A DNA stretch of 64,000 nt, taken from Okeania sp034190295 (GTDB taxonomy: Bacteria; Cyanobacteriota; Cyanobacteriia; Cyanobacteriales; Microcoleaceae). A model generated the notes under the pieces. That model searched no databases. It had not been told where the DNA came from and worked only from the letters and a program-made list of their open reading frames with translations. Numbering within the stretch: position 1 is the first letter of the stretch; each line of letters opens with the position of its first letter. Where the stretch lies: positions 1 to 64,000 of the forward strand of contig JAXHSW010000013.1 of assembly GCA_034190295.1 (NCBI GenBank), read 5' to 3'. Positions 36,056 through 44,420 of this stretch are shown here, piece by piece. A program made the translations under genes and the position numbers.

Positions 36056-36382
36056 TAATAAATATCTCCAGAAAAGAGGCAACAGCTCATCTGAGAGAAA
36101 TAATTGATAATTTATGGATAATAATTGATTTTATTTTTGATTTTTACCATCTAATAAATATCTCCAGAAAAGAGGCAACAGGCAACAGCTCATCTGAGAG
36201 AAATAATTGATAATTTATGGATAATAATTGATTTTATTTTTGATTTTTACCGAAAAATTGTGGTTTAAAGCCTCCCCTTTTAAGGGGATAATAAATAAAA
36301 ATTTTCCTTTTATTCAATCTTCTTCCTTTTAGGGAGAGGTAATTATCAATTATCAATTATCAATTATTGAAAAGATGTCTAA
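36056..36382 (+). repeat. element C, copy 6, internally duplicated and carrying A copy 14
   Basis: Begins TTAATAAATATCTCCAGAAA and ends AAAAGATGTCTAATAG. The segment AGAAATAATTGATAATTTAT...GATTTTATTTTTGATTTTTACC is present two to three times at about 96-102-bp spacing (from 36029, 36125 and 36226), and the last copy runs straight into element A at TTTTTACCGAAAAATTG. Confidence 0.65.
36247..36372 (+). repeat. element A, copy 14 (inside C)
   Basis: TTACCGAAAAATTGTGGTTT...TTTTAGGGAGAGG, with ATTATCA heptamers instead of TAATTAT, ending ATTATTGAA. Confidence 0.88.
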
Positions 36383-36490
36383 TAGATATTTCACCTTATA
36401 TATAGCGTTTCTCAAATTACTGAGGTACAGTTGTTTTTCTTCTTTTCTAGTCCCTAAAACACAGTATTTTTGTACCTCCTGCTTCTTGAG

Positions 36491-36730
36491 AAGTAAGCAT
36501 TTCCTAAGTTGAAGGAGTGTATCTTGCCAGTAACTTTTAATTATCTCTCAATTTTTCAACTGCTTTTACCTAATAATTAAGCTTTAAACCCTCTCCTTTA
36601 AAGGAGAAACAAGACAAAATTTTCATGATTAGTCAATTCTCTTCTTTTCAAGGAGAGGTAATTATTAATTATTAATTGTTGAACTCCTCCTCTCATCAAT
36701 AGCTGATAGCTGATAGTTAAATGCTTACCT
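36491..36730. repeat. element E, copy 3, carrying A copy 15
   Basis: Ends GAAGTAAGCATTTCCTAAG and GATAGTTAAATGCTTACCTT. A copy 15 (36566-36683) lies inside. Confidence 0.75.
36566..36683 (+). repeat. element A, copy 15 (inside E)
   Basis: Left stem CTCTCCTTTAAAGGAGA, the alternative base-paired version, followed by the normal right stem and a two-unit heptamer tail. Confidence 0.85.
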
Positions 36731-36803
36731 TGGGAATTGCTATATTCCAGTGAAAATACCTTCAAATAATCCTTTTCTATTGTGAGATTATAGAATCACG
36801 AAA

Positions 36804-37295
36804 TTAAGCTAAAATTGTCAAACCACTCAAATAATCCTTTAATTGTCGCTCGTAGTCGTAGCCAAGATTATCCGGCAAAGATGTAACTTCAAAAGCTTGA
36901 ACATCAGTAATTTCCACATCATCTAGAACATTCATATCTCCCCGAACATCAGCCTCAACCAAAATATTAATAGAATGTAATCTAGGGTCTCGATCTGGTG
37001 CAGAATATACCCCCACTAATCTACGAACATTAACTAACTCTAACCCTGTTTCTTCAAGTAACTCCCTTTTCACAGTAGTTGTAACATCTTGACCCCATTC
37101 CACCATACCTCCTGGTAGAGCATATTTATTATTATCACGGCGACGAACTAAAACTATCCGGCCATCAGGCAAAATGGGGACTATATTAACACCTGTCACA
37201 GGATGACGGAAAATTAAGCCAAGTACAGTTTGTCCAACTTTCCATAATTGACCTATGAGCTTAGGAATCAAAACTAAAATATAAAGCACTTTCAA
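36804..37295 (-). CDS. Nudix hydrolase
   Basis: A 163-residue Nudix protein that would hydrolyse a nucleoside diphosphate linked to some group; the substrate cannot be read from sequence. The Nudix box is at about residues 62-84: GGMVEWGQDVTTTVK then RELLEETGLEL. The metal-binding REUXEE core is intact, but the first conserved Glu of the box (Gx5E) is Gln. An N-terminal hydrophobic stretch (YILVLIPKLIGQLWKVGQTVLGLIF) could touch the membrane. There is no ATG before the domain; the start is TTG at 37295 or the next GTG (37289), so the exact N-terminus is uncertain. Confidence 0.8.
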   Translation of the reverse strand: MKVLYILVLIPKLIGQLWKVGQTVLGLIFRHPVTGVNIVPILPDGRIVLVRRRDNNKYALPGGMVEWGQDVTTTVKRELLEETGLELVNVRRLVGVYSAPDRDPRLHSINILVEADVRGDMNVLDDVEITDVQAFEVTSLPDNLGYDYERQLKDYLSGLTILA

Positions 37296-37465
37296 TAATT
37301 ATTTTTGTAGTTTTTTTTGATTTAGAAGCAAACAAAAAGTTAGTTTACAGGCTGATATTGCAGATTTTTTTTACCTAATCCTAATAAGGTACAACTTCTT
37401 GCAATTTTTACTAAACGCCTTAACTGGGAATATAAGAACAAGTATTAAGAATAAAAAAATTATTA

Positions 37466-37604
37466 TTACCGAAAAATTGTGGTTTAAAGCCTCCCCTCGA
37501 TCGGGGATAATAAATAAAAATTTTCATGATTAGTCAATCCTCTTCTTTCCAAGGAGAGGTAATTGTTAATTATTCATTATTCATTATTTATTATTCATTG
37601 TTGA
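37466..37604 (+). repeat. element A, copy 16
   Basis: The left stem loop is replaced by HIP1-like CGATCG (CCCCTCGATCGGGG), and the tail has ATTCATT heptamers. The rest of the 455-bp spacer between the divergent Nudix and ndhD genes shows nothing else. Confidence 0.88.
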
Positions 37605-37750
37605 AAATCCCCAAGTAATATTTCTGGAAAACTATTCTCTCGCTACCTAACTAAAAGCTTAGTAAAACATAGAACATATTGTAATATCCTATTAAGTAAT
37701 TTGTACATAAATAAATTTGTAAATTCCCCATCAAAGGAAAATTTTAATAA

Positions 37751-39277
37751 ATGCTCAACGGTCTGCTCTTAGTGCCATTAATAGGTGCCGCTATCATTAG
37801 TTTTTGGCCAAGTACTCTCTCGCCAAAATTAGCCAGGCAAATCGCTCTGGTTGTGGCCATAATTAGTTTCCTATGGTCTTTAGTGTTACTGACTGAATTT
37901 AACCCACAAGATCCAAATCTACAATTTGTCGTCTTATTTCCCTGGATAGACTCCCTGGGTTTAAGCTACTCTCTGGGTATGGACGGTTTATCTCTGCCAT
38001 TAGTAGTATTAAATGGCCTGTTAACTGCTATTGCTATTTACGCCACAGACAAATCAATCAAAAGACCCCGTTTTTATTACTCTCTAATATTGTTACTAGC
38101 AGTTAGCGTATTTGGAGCTTTTCTAGCTCAAAACTTACTACTATTTTTTATCTTCTATGAACTAGAGCTAATTCCTTTATACCTATTAATAGCAATTTGG
38201 GGTGGGCCAAGACGGGGTTACGCATCCACAAAATTTCTGATTTACACAGCAATTTCAGGAATTTTAATCCTAGCTGGATTCTTAGGAGTAGTGTGGTTCA
38301 GTGGCTCATCTAATTTTGCTTACGACCAAGCAATGGCCCAGGCCCTACCTTTAGGAACTCAACTATTATTATTAGGAGCAATAGTCATCGGGTTTGGCAT
38401 AAAAATTCCTCTAGTTCCCTTCCATACATGGCTACCCGATGCTCACGTTGAAGCTTCTACACCGATATCTGTACTTTTAGCAGGAGTGCTGTTGAAATTA
38501 GGGACTTATGGTTTACTGAGATTTGGATTAAATATGTTCTCAGAAGCTTGGGTATATATTTCTCCATGGTTAGCAATATGGGCAGTAGTTAGTGTACTTT
38601 ATGGTTCATTTAATGCGATCGTCCAAAGAGACATGAAAAAAATGGTAGCTTATAGTTCCGTTGGTCACATGGGATATATTTTGTTAGCAAGTGCAGCAGC
38701 AACTCCTCTCAGTATTTTGGGAACAGTGTTTCAAATGATTAGCCACGGTTTAATTTCTGCTCTACTATTTTTATTAGTGGGAATAGTTTACAAAAAAGCT
38801 GGCACTCGCGATATAGATATATTGCGTGGTTTGTTAAACCCAGAACAAGGTTTACCATTGATGGGTAGTTTGATGATTTTAGGAGTAATGGCAAGTGCTG
38901 GTATTCCAGGAATGGTTGGGTTTATTTCCGAATTTTTAGTGTTTAGAGGCAGTTTCAGCGTGTTTACAGTTCCCACTCTTCTGTGTATGATCGGAACGGG
39001 GTTAACATCAGCGTATTTTTTGCTGTTAGCGAACCGAGTATTTTTTGGTAGGTTATCTGAAACGGTTGTGAATTTACCTCCCTTACAGTGGTCGGATAGA
39101 ATACCATCAATTATTTTAGCACTTCTCATCGTCATTTTAGGAATACAACCAAACTGGATGTTGCGTTGGACTGAAACTGAAGCAAATACAATGAGCGCAA
39201 GTCAACATAAGTTGTCACAGGTAGTTAAAAAGTCAGCGATCGCTCCTCAACCTTTGCTCATTAACTATTCTAAATAA
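37751..39277 (+). CDS. ndhD: NAD(P)H-quinone oxidoreductase subunit NdhD (CO2-uptake type, NdhD4-like)
   Basis: A proton-pumping membrane subunit of the NDH-1 complex, homologous to MrpD/NuoM; 508 residues with about 14 membrane helices. Key family features: the ELELIPLYLLIAIWGG helix with the pumping Glu, FGIKIPLVPFHTWLPDAHVEASTPISVLLAGVLLKLGTYGLLRF with its Lys/His/Glu residues, QRDMKKMVAYSSVGHMG and GLISALLFLLVG. The next gene on the strand encodes a CO2 hydration protein, so this NdhD belongs to a CO2-uptake complex (NDH-1MS or MS'), not the respiratory NdhD1. No ndhF neighbour is present, and the partner is of CupB length, so I lean to NdhD4. Start ATG preceded by AAAGGAAA. Confidence 0.9.
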   Translation: MLNGLLLVPLIGAAIISFWPSTLSPKLARQIALVVAIISFLWSLVLLTEFNPQDPNLQFVVLFPWIDSLGLSYSLGMDGLSLPLVVLNGLLTAIAIYATDKSIKRPRFYYSLILLLAVSVFGAFLAQNLLLFFIFYELELIPLYLLIAIWGGPRRGYASTKFLIYTAISGILILAGFLGVVWFSGSSNFAYDQAMAQALPLGTQLLLLGAIVIGFGIKIPLVPFHTWLPDAHVEASTPISVLLAGVLLKLGTYGLLRFGLNMFSEAWVYISPWLAIWAVVSVLYGSFNAIVQRDMKKMVAYSSVGHMGYILLASAAATPLSILGTVFQMISHGLISALLFLLVGIVYKKAGTRDIDILRGLLNPEQGLPLMGSLMILGVMASAGIPGMVGFISEFLVFRGSFSVFTVPTLLCMIGTGLTSAYFLLLANRVFFGRLSETVVNLPPLQWSDRIPSIILALLIVILGIQPNWMLRWTETEANTMSASQHKLSQVVKKSAIAPQPLLINYSK

Positions 39278-39448
39278 GAATAATTTGGAGAAGAATATTA
39301 TACTCAGAATTATTTGTTTTTTGCAGTTATATCAAGTCCTGATAATAGCACGATAAAAAACTTTTCCTGACTCTTTTCTCCTGATTATTATCTCATTTTT
39401 TATAACTATTTAACTGGAGATAATATTATTAGATTGTTAATAATTCCA

Positions 39449-39672
39449 AACACATCTCCTTCAATAATGCGCGAATGCGCGAATTACTTCTCCTTGAAAA
39501 TAAGAGGATTGACTCAAAGGTTTTTTTTCTTGTTTCTCCACGGCGAGTGAGAGGCTTTAAACCTTAATTGTTCGCTAAAAGAGAGAACAGGGAACAGGAA
39601 ACCAACCCCTAACCCCTCCTGCAAGGGGAATAATTGATAGTTTATGGATAATAATTTATTTTAGCTTTGATT
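39449..39672. repeat. element C, copy 7, carrying A copy 17
   Basis: Left ACACATCTCC, then A in reverse, then GGAATAATTGATAGTTTATG, ...TTGATTTTTACGCCTATGTC then TA. It is the third case of an A element sitting inside a C element. Confidence 0.6.
39460..39577 (-). repeat. element A, copy 17 (GCGCGAAT tail variant)
   Basis: The heptamer tail is replaced by AATGCGCG units, and the left stem by CTCCACGGCGAGTGAGAGG. Copy 21 has the same altered stem. Confidence 0.8.
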
Positions 39673-40000
39673 TTTACGCCTATGTCTAAAGTAGATAATT
39701 CATTTTTTTTCAAATGGGAAAATAATACAAATAGCATTAAATATTAATATAGCAATTACCATGCTTGTGAGGTAAAAAAAATATTATTATTTTGTGGTTT
39801 TAGATAACAGGAAACAGGGCAGACAATTAAAATATAACTATACCTCAGGAGACTGAGAAACGCTATATTTATTCAGACCAATTCCTAAAAATAATGCTAT
39901 ATTTATTGAAGACTTCAGCTATTAAATAAAAAGTAAAATTCAGCAATATTTTTAGTAATTATAGCCATAAAGTAAAGATATCTTAGTTTATCGAAATAAT

Positions 40001-40135
40001 ATGGGTCTAAAACCCCGCCTTTTAAGGCGATCGGGTTTTTGGAGCGGGGCTTAAATCCCCTACTTCCCCTCCTGGGAGGGGTTAGGGGTGGGTTAACTTC
40101 TGACTTGCAGACTTGCTGACTTCTGACTTCGTTAA
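40001..40135 (+). repeat. element J, copy 4
   Basis: ATGGGTCTAAAACCCCGCCT, AAGGCGATCGGGTTTTTGGAG, G-rich module GGGAGGGGTTAGGGGTGGG at 40074-40092, CTTGCAGA/CTTCTGA heptamers, GACTTCGTTAA. Confidence 0.85.
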
Positions 40136-40269
40136 TATTTCCCTGCTCCCTGCTCCCAAGAATATTTAGCAAAAATACGCGAGATTTGGTATTAACCGAT
40201 CTAGTGCAGGATGGCAGAAATAACTGGTTACAAAATCCTAAAACAATTGCAAATCAAAAATGATTGACT

Positions 40270-40404
40270 TTCAAGAATGCGCGAATGCGCGAATGCGCGA
40301 ATTACCTCTCCTTTAAAGGAGAAACAAGAAAAAATTTTCATAATTAGTCAATCCTATCCGTTTTAGGGAGAGGTAATTATCAATTATCAATTATCAATTA
40401 TTGA
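40270..40404 (+). repeat. element A, copy 18 (palindromic composite)
   Basis: Both ends look like right ends: TCAAGAATGCGCGAATGCG...ATTACCTCTCC on the left and GGGAGAGGTAATTATCAAT... on the right, with CTCCTTTAAAGGAG between. It probably formed from two opposed copies. Confidence 0.75.
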
Positions 40405-40547
40405 ACTGTTGCCTTTCGGAGCAGATGAGCTGTTACCTACTCCTGCAAAAATCTATATCTTTTTCACACCTAGGTCTAATGCATGACTTTTAACTTCCGC
40501 GTAGCGGCACTAGCAAGTAAAAAACTTCAAATTTAGGAAAAAAAATT

Positions 40548-41678
40548 ATGGCAAACACCATTTTAAGATGTAAAACTCATCCACTTTCAGCCTATATTAA
40601 TCGTTTAAAATATGGTCAAACTCTACTAAAAGATACACCAGAAAATGTCTTAGAAGTTGTCGGAATTTTGAAAAGTTATGGCATTGTATTAGATGCTTAT
40701 TCTAAGAATCTAATTTATATTGCCGAACATCAATTTTTAGAATTGTTTCCCTTTTTTAAATACTTCAACGGCAAAATTTCATTAGGTAAATTGCTCAAAT
40801 TTTGGTGGCATGACCGGATTAATTATGAGTATGCAGAATATTGTATGAGGGGAATGTTATGGCATGGAGGTGGAGGTCTTGATAAATATTTAGATTCACC
40901 AGAATTTAAACAACTAGCAAAAGCAGTAATAGATGCCAAAATTACAGGAAACTTGATGTTAATGCCACTCAATCAATTATTTCCAGAATTTTTACCAGAT
41001 ATGGTACGTCAACAAGCTTATTACAGTGCTTTAGGTCAATTTTGGCGGGTAATGAGCGATATGTTTATGACCTTATCTGATAAGTATGACCAGGAGAAAA
41101 TGACATCTATTCCTCAAGTAGTAGAGCATATTTTATCAGGGTTAGTAGCAGCAGCAAATTTACCAATTACATACACTGTAAATGTAAAAGGTAAGGGTTA
41201 TGAAATAATTCCTGAATCAGTAGGTTTAACCTTTTTAACCGATACAGCAGTTCCCTATGTAGAAGCAATTTTCTTCCGAGGTATGCCATTTTTAGGAACA
41301 GTTTCATACAATGCTCAAGCTCAACAAATAGACCACGAACAAAGTCGATTTACTTATGGTGCTTTATATGCCGATCCATTACCTATTGGAGGAGCAGGAA
41401 TTCCACCCACATTACTAATGCAAGATATGCGACATTTTTTACCAGATTATCTTCTAGAAGTTTATCAAAAAACTAACCGAGGTACAGATAATTTACGAGT
41501 CAAAATTTGTCAGACTTTTCAAAAGTCAATGTTTTGTGTAACAACGGCGGCAATTTTAGGATTAGCACCTTATCCTTTAGATACAGAAAATCTAGAAGAA
41601 CAAGCAGTAAATCAAGCCTATTTAGAAACTTGGATGGATCGATTTTTAACATCACAATTACAAGAAGTTAATAGTTAG
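40548..41678 (+). CDS. CO2 hydration protein (CupB/ChpX-like)
   Basis: A 376-residue peripheral subunit of the NDH-1 CO2-uptake complexes, which converts CO2 to bicarbonate on the cytosolic side of the thylakoid membrane using a zinc site and the NdhD/NdhF proton module. Typical family sequence: HPLSAYINRLKYGQTLL, ILKSYGIVLDAYSKNLIYIAE, FWWHDRINYEYAEYCMRGMLWHGGGGLDKYLD, LLMQDMRHFLPDYLLEVY and FQKSMFCVTTAAILGLAPYPLD. The length fits CupB (constitutive, with NdhD4/NdhF4) better than the longer CupA, as far as I remember. ATG preceded by GGAAAAAAAAT, a weak ribosome-binding site. Confidence 0.85.
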   Translation: MANTILRCKTHPLSAYINRLKYGQTLLKDTPENVLEVVGILKSYGIVLDAYSKNLIYIAEHQFLELFPFFKYFNGKISLGKLLKFWWHDRINYEYAEYCMRGMLWHGGGGLDKYLDSPEFKQLAKAVIDAKITGNLMLMPLNQLFPEFLPDMVRQQAYYSALGQFWRVMSDMFMTLSDKYDQEKMTSIPQVVEHILSGLVAAANLPITYTVNVKGKGYEIIPESVGLTFLTDTAVPYVEAIFFRGMPFLGTVSYNAQAQQIDHEQSRFTYGALYADPLPIGGAGIPPTLLMQDMRHFLPDYLLEVYQKTNRGTDNLRVKICQTFQKSMFCVTTAAILGLAPYPLDTENLEEQAVNQAYLETWMDRFLTSQLQEVNS

Positions 41679-41779
41679 CGATCGCCTCTATTTGTAGAAC
41701 AAAACTCCGTAGGGACATTGCATGCAACATCCCTACTACTCCCTAAATTTTTTATTGGGGTTATTTAAAGAGACATTGT

Positions 41780-41871
41780 CAGGACTTACGCAAATCGACT
41801 TTTAAACCACCATCTGTAGGGGCGAATGGCATTCGCCCTCCCTATATATAGAGTCTCTGCGTAAGTCCTGA
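41780..41871. repeat. element F, copy 4
   Basis: CAGGACTTACGCA...TGCGTAAGTCCTG with a single GGGGCGAATGGCATTCGCCC core inside; 92 bp, the shortest F copy. Confidence 0.88.
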
Positions 41872-41884
41872 TTGTATTAAACAG

Positions 41885-42218
41885 ATGTAAGCAAACAGCC
41901 GTCAACTATTAGCTATCAGCTGTTAATTTTAGGGAAGGTCATTTCAGTTATCAGTTATCAGTTATCAGTTATCAGTACCGACCACTAAAGCATAAGGCTT
42001 GAAAATACGCTCATTGAATATTTTTTCATCCCCCTTTTAAGGGGAGGCTTTAAACCCAATTTTTCGGTAAAAGCAACCTTTGAAATTGAAAAATAATAAA
42101 AAGTTACTGCCAAAGTCTCAGGACCAAACCTGAGAAGTAATTATTCATTACTTACTAATTGCTGAATGCGATCGCATGACAAACGGAATAGCTGACTGCT
42201 GATAGCTGAATGCTTACA
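41885..42218. repeat. element E, copy 4, carrying A copy 19
   Basis: Ends TGTAAGCAAACAGCCGTCAAC and CTGATAGCTGAATGCTTACA; A copy 19 (41944-42071) is inside. Confidence 0.75.
41944..42071 (-). repeat. element A, copy 19 (GATAACT variant, inside E)
   Basis: TCAGTTATCAGTTATCAGTT..., CCGACCACTAAAGCATAAGG, CCCCCTTTTAAGGGGAGG, TTTTTCGGTAA. Same sub-family as copies 13 and 22. Confidence 0.85.
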
Positions 42219-42276
42219 GACAGATTTTTTGTTAAAAGTGCTATATTTGGCTTATAATTTTTTATAAAAAATCCTG

Positions 42277-44088
42277 ATGAATAAAAGAATACCTCAATCT
42301 ATATTATCTAAAATCGGCCGTAAAATTATTAATCAAATATTTAGGTTATTGAAATTACCTACTATTGATAATTTAGAGACTCAACTACAGGAAAAAAATG
42401 AGCAACTAGAACAAATATATGCACAACAGAAAGCAATATACCGAGCGATCGGCAAGGTTAGAGCATCTCTCGACCTAGAAACAATCTTTCAGACAACCAC
42501 AAAAGAAACTTGTAGACTTTTAGGTGTCGAACGAGTCTCAGTATATCGTTTTAATGAAGACTGGGGAGGTGAATTTGTTGGTGACTTTGAATTTGCTGAA
42601 GTTGGTTGGGATGAACTCGAGTTTACATACAAAAACACCGTTTGGAATGATTGTTATCTTCAGAACCATCAAGGTGGTCGGTATCGCAATAATGAAACAC
42701 TCATAGTAAAAGACATTTATAAAGCAGAGTTGTCGCAATGTCATATTGAAATATTAGAACAATTTCACATCCGATCCTATGCCACTGCTCCCATTTTTAT
42801 CAAACAAAAACTATGGGGTATTCTGGCTGCCTATCAGCATTCTAAACCCCATGAATGGGAAACTTCTGCAGTAAATTTTTTGACTCAAATTGCTGCTCAA
42901 CTAGGCTTTGCAGTGCAGCAAGCAGAACAACTAGCTGAAGTCGAACAACAAGCCAAAGATTTACGAGCAGCTAGCCAACAACAAATGATTTTATTCAACT
43001 TAATCTCAGAAATTCGTGAATCTCTCGACCTTCATACTTTATTTAAAACTACTGCCAAAGAAGTCAGAAAAGCTCTAGAGAGCGATCGCGTAGGAATATT
43101 TCGCTTCGACCCAGAGAGTAACTACTGCTATGGAGAGTTTGTTTCTGAAAGCGTTTTACCAGTGTTTGATTCTGCCCTTTCGATCAAAGTCAACGATTAT
43201 TGTTTTGGCGAACAGCACGCTATCCATTATCAACAGGGACGCATGCAAGTGCTGACCGATATTTACAATGCTGGTTTAAAAGACTGTCATATTGAAGTAT
43301 TAGAGAAATTTCAGATTAAAGCACAAATTATTATGCCTTTAATGATGGGTGCAAAACTTTGGGGACTGCTTTGTATTCATCAGTGTGAAAACACCCGTGA
43401 ATGGACTGCCACTGAAATTAGATTTGTCAAACAATTAGCAGCTCAGTTTAGCGTCGCTTTAGAACATTCCCATCTACTCGCTCAAACTCGCTCACAAACA
43501 GATGAGTTAGGCAAAACCCTAGATGCACTTCAAGAAGCAAATCTCAAGTTAGAACGTCTGGCTCGAATTGATGGTTTAACTCAAATTCCTAACCGCCGCT
43601 ACTTCGATGAATTTTTAGACCAAGAATGGCGACGAATGGCAAGACAAAAGCAATTTTTATCTCTAATTATGCTTGATGTGGATTATTTCAAATTATACAA
43701 TGATGTTTACGGTCATCAAGAAGGAGACAAATGCTTGATTAAAATAGCTTATACAGCTCAAGAGGTTTTGAAGTCTCCGGCATACTTGCTAGCTCGTTAT
43801 GGGGGCGAAGAGTTTGCTGTAATTTTATCAAATACTGACCAAAGTAGGGCTTGTGAAGTAGCAGCACAGATTCAATCAGCCATTAAGGCTTTAGGTATTC
43901 CTCATCCTAGTGGGAAAGGGCAAATAGTTACCATCAGTCTTGGTATTGCGACTGAAGTTCCTTCATTCGATCGAACGCTCCATGCATTTATAAACCAAGC
44001 TGATAAAGCTTTATATGAAGCTAAACAGCAGGGTAGAGATTGCTGGGTACACTTTAGTATGATTTCTCAAGATGCAAAGAGCTTTTAA
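42277..44088 (+). CDS. two-GAF (cyanobacteriochrome-like) diguanylate cyclase
   Basis: A 603-residue cytosolic protein: coiled coil (about 30-55), GAF1 (about 60-218), GAF2 (about 238-400), coiled coil and a GGDEF domain (about 428-590). The cyclase has LARIDGLTQIPNRRYFD, LDVDYFKLYNDVYGH and the active-site loop RYGGEEF (GGEEF at 509-513), so it should make c-di-GMP; the inhibitory RxxD is absent (SPAY). Both GAF domains keep the bilin-attachment Cys-His (Cys155-His156 and Cys337-His338). GAF2 also has D307-Y-C309-F, the DXCF motif of blue/green-type cyanobacteriochromes, and LWGLLCIHQC. Light control of cyclase activity is an inference; bilin binding is unproven. Confidence 0.85.
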   Translation: MNKRIPQSILSKIGRKIINQIFRLLKLPTIDNLETQLQEKNEQLEQIYAQQKAIYRAIGKVRASLDLETIFQTTTKETCRLLGVERVSVYRFNEDWGGEFVGDFEFAEVGWDELEFTYKNTVWNDCYLQNHQGGRYRNNETLIVKDIYKAELSQCHIEILEQFHIRSYATAPIFIKQKLWGILAAYQHSKPHEWETSAVNFLTQIAAQLGFAVQQAEQLAEVEQQAKDLRAASQQQMILFNLISEIRESLDLHTLFKTTAKEVRKALESDRVGIFRFDPESNYCYGEFVSESVLPVFDSALSIKVNDYCFGEQHAIHYQQGRMQVLTDIYNAGLKDCHIEVLEKFQIKAQIIMPLMMGAKLWGLLCIHQCENTREWTATEIRFVKQLAAQFSVALEHSHLLAQTRSQTDELGKTLDALQEANLKLERLARIDGLTQIPNRRYFDEFLDQEWRRMARQKQFLSLIMLDVDYFKLYNDVYGHQEGDKCLIKIAYTAQEVLKSPAYLLARYGGEEFAVILSNTDQSRACEVAAQIQSAIKALGIPHPSGKGQIVTISLGIATEVPSFDRTLHAFINQADKALYEAKQQGRDCWVHFSMISQDAKSF

Positions 44089-44420
44089 AGTTAATGCAAA
44101 TTCTCAAACTATAATGCGATCGCAGAAATACCTAAAAGTTTATAAAGTTGTTTCCCATTTTTATGGTCTAAAATTAACCATGCAGCTTTCAAATTAGCAT
44201 CCTCACCTTATTTATTTTTGATAGCTTCGAGCTAAAAAATTAGCTATAGCAACAAATAATTTGCTTAGGACATAGACTGATGATGAACATCAAACAGGGA
44301 AATGTTTTTCCTCCTGCTCCCCAGAGCTAATTCTTTGTCGTAGCGAGAATATTTACAACCCTATATTTTTTTTAGATCCTGTGCTTCCCACACTCCCTTT
44401 TCCCTGCTATACGTTGTCCA
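44089..44420. other. spacer between convergent genes
   Basis: No gene or listed repeat element. It holds one HIP1 site (44116) and short C/T-rich runs. A plus-strand frame at 44381-44617 overlaps the phosphoglycerate mutase gene and is not credible. Confidence 0.5.

Larger units (their letters stand above)
39278..40547. other. 1.27-kb repeat-filled spacer between ndhD and the CO2 hydration gene
   Basis: Holds C copy 7 with A copy 17 inside, a fragment of the AATTCCTAAAAATAATGC family (39880-39920), J copy 4 and A copy 18. No gene is seen; a promoter for the cup gene must lie near 40480-40540 if the spacer is not transcribed through. Confidence 0.6.

Noticed and set aside
36804..37295. Loss of Nudix activity because of Gln in the first box position
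   Set aside because: The metal-binding REUXEE part is intact and the first Glu is not a metal ligand, so inactivation cannot be claimed.
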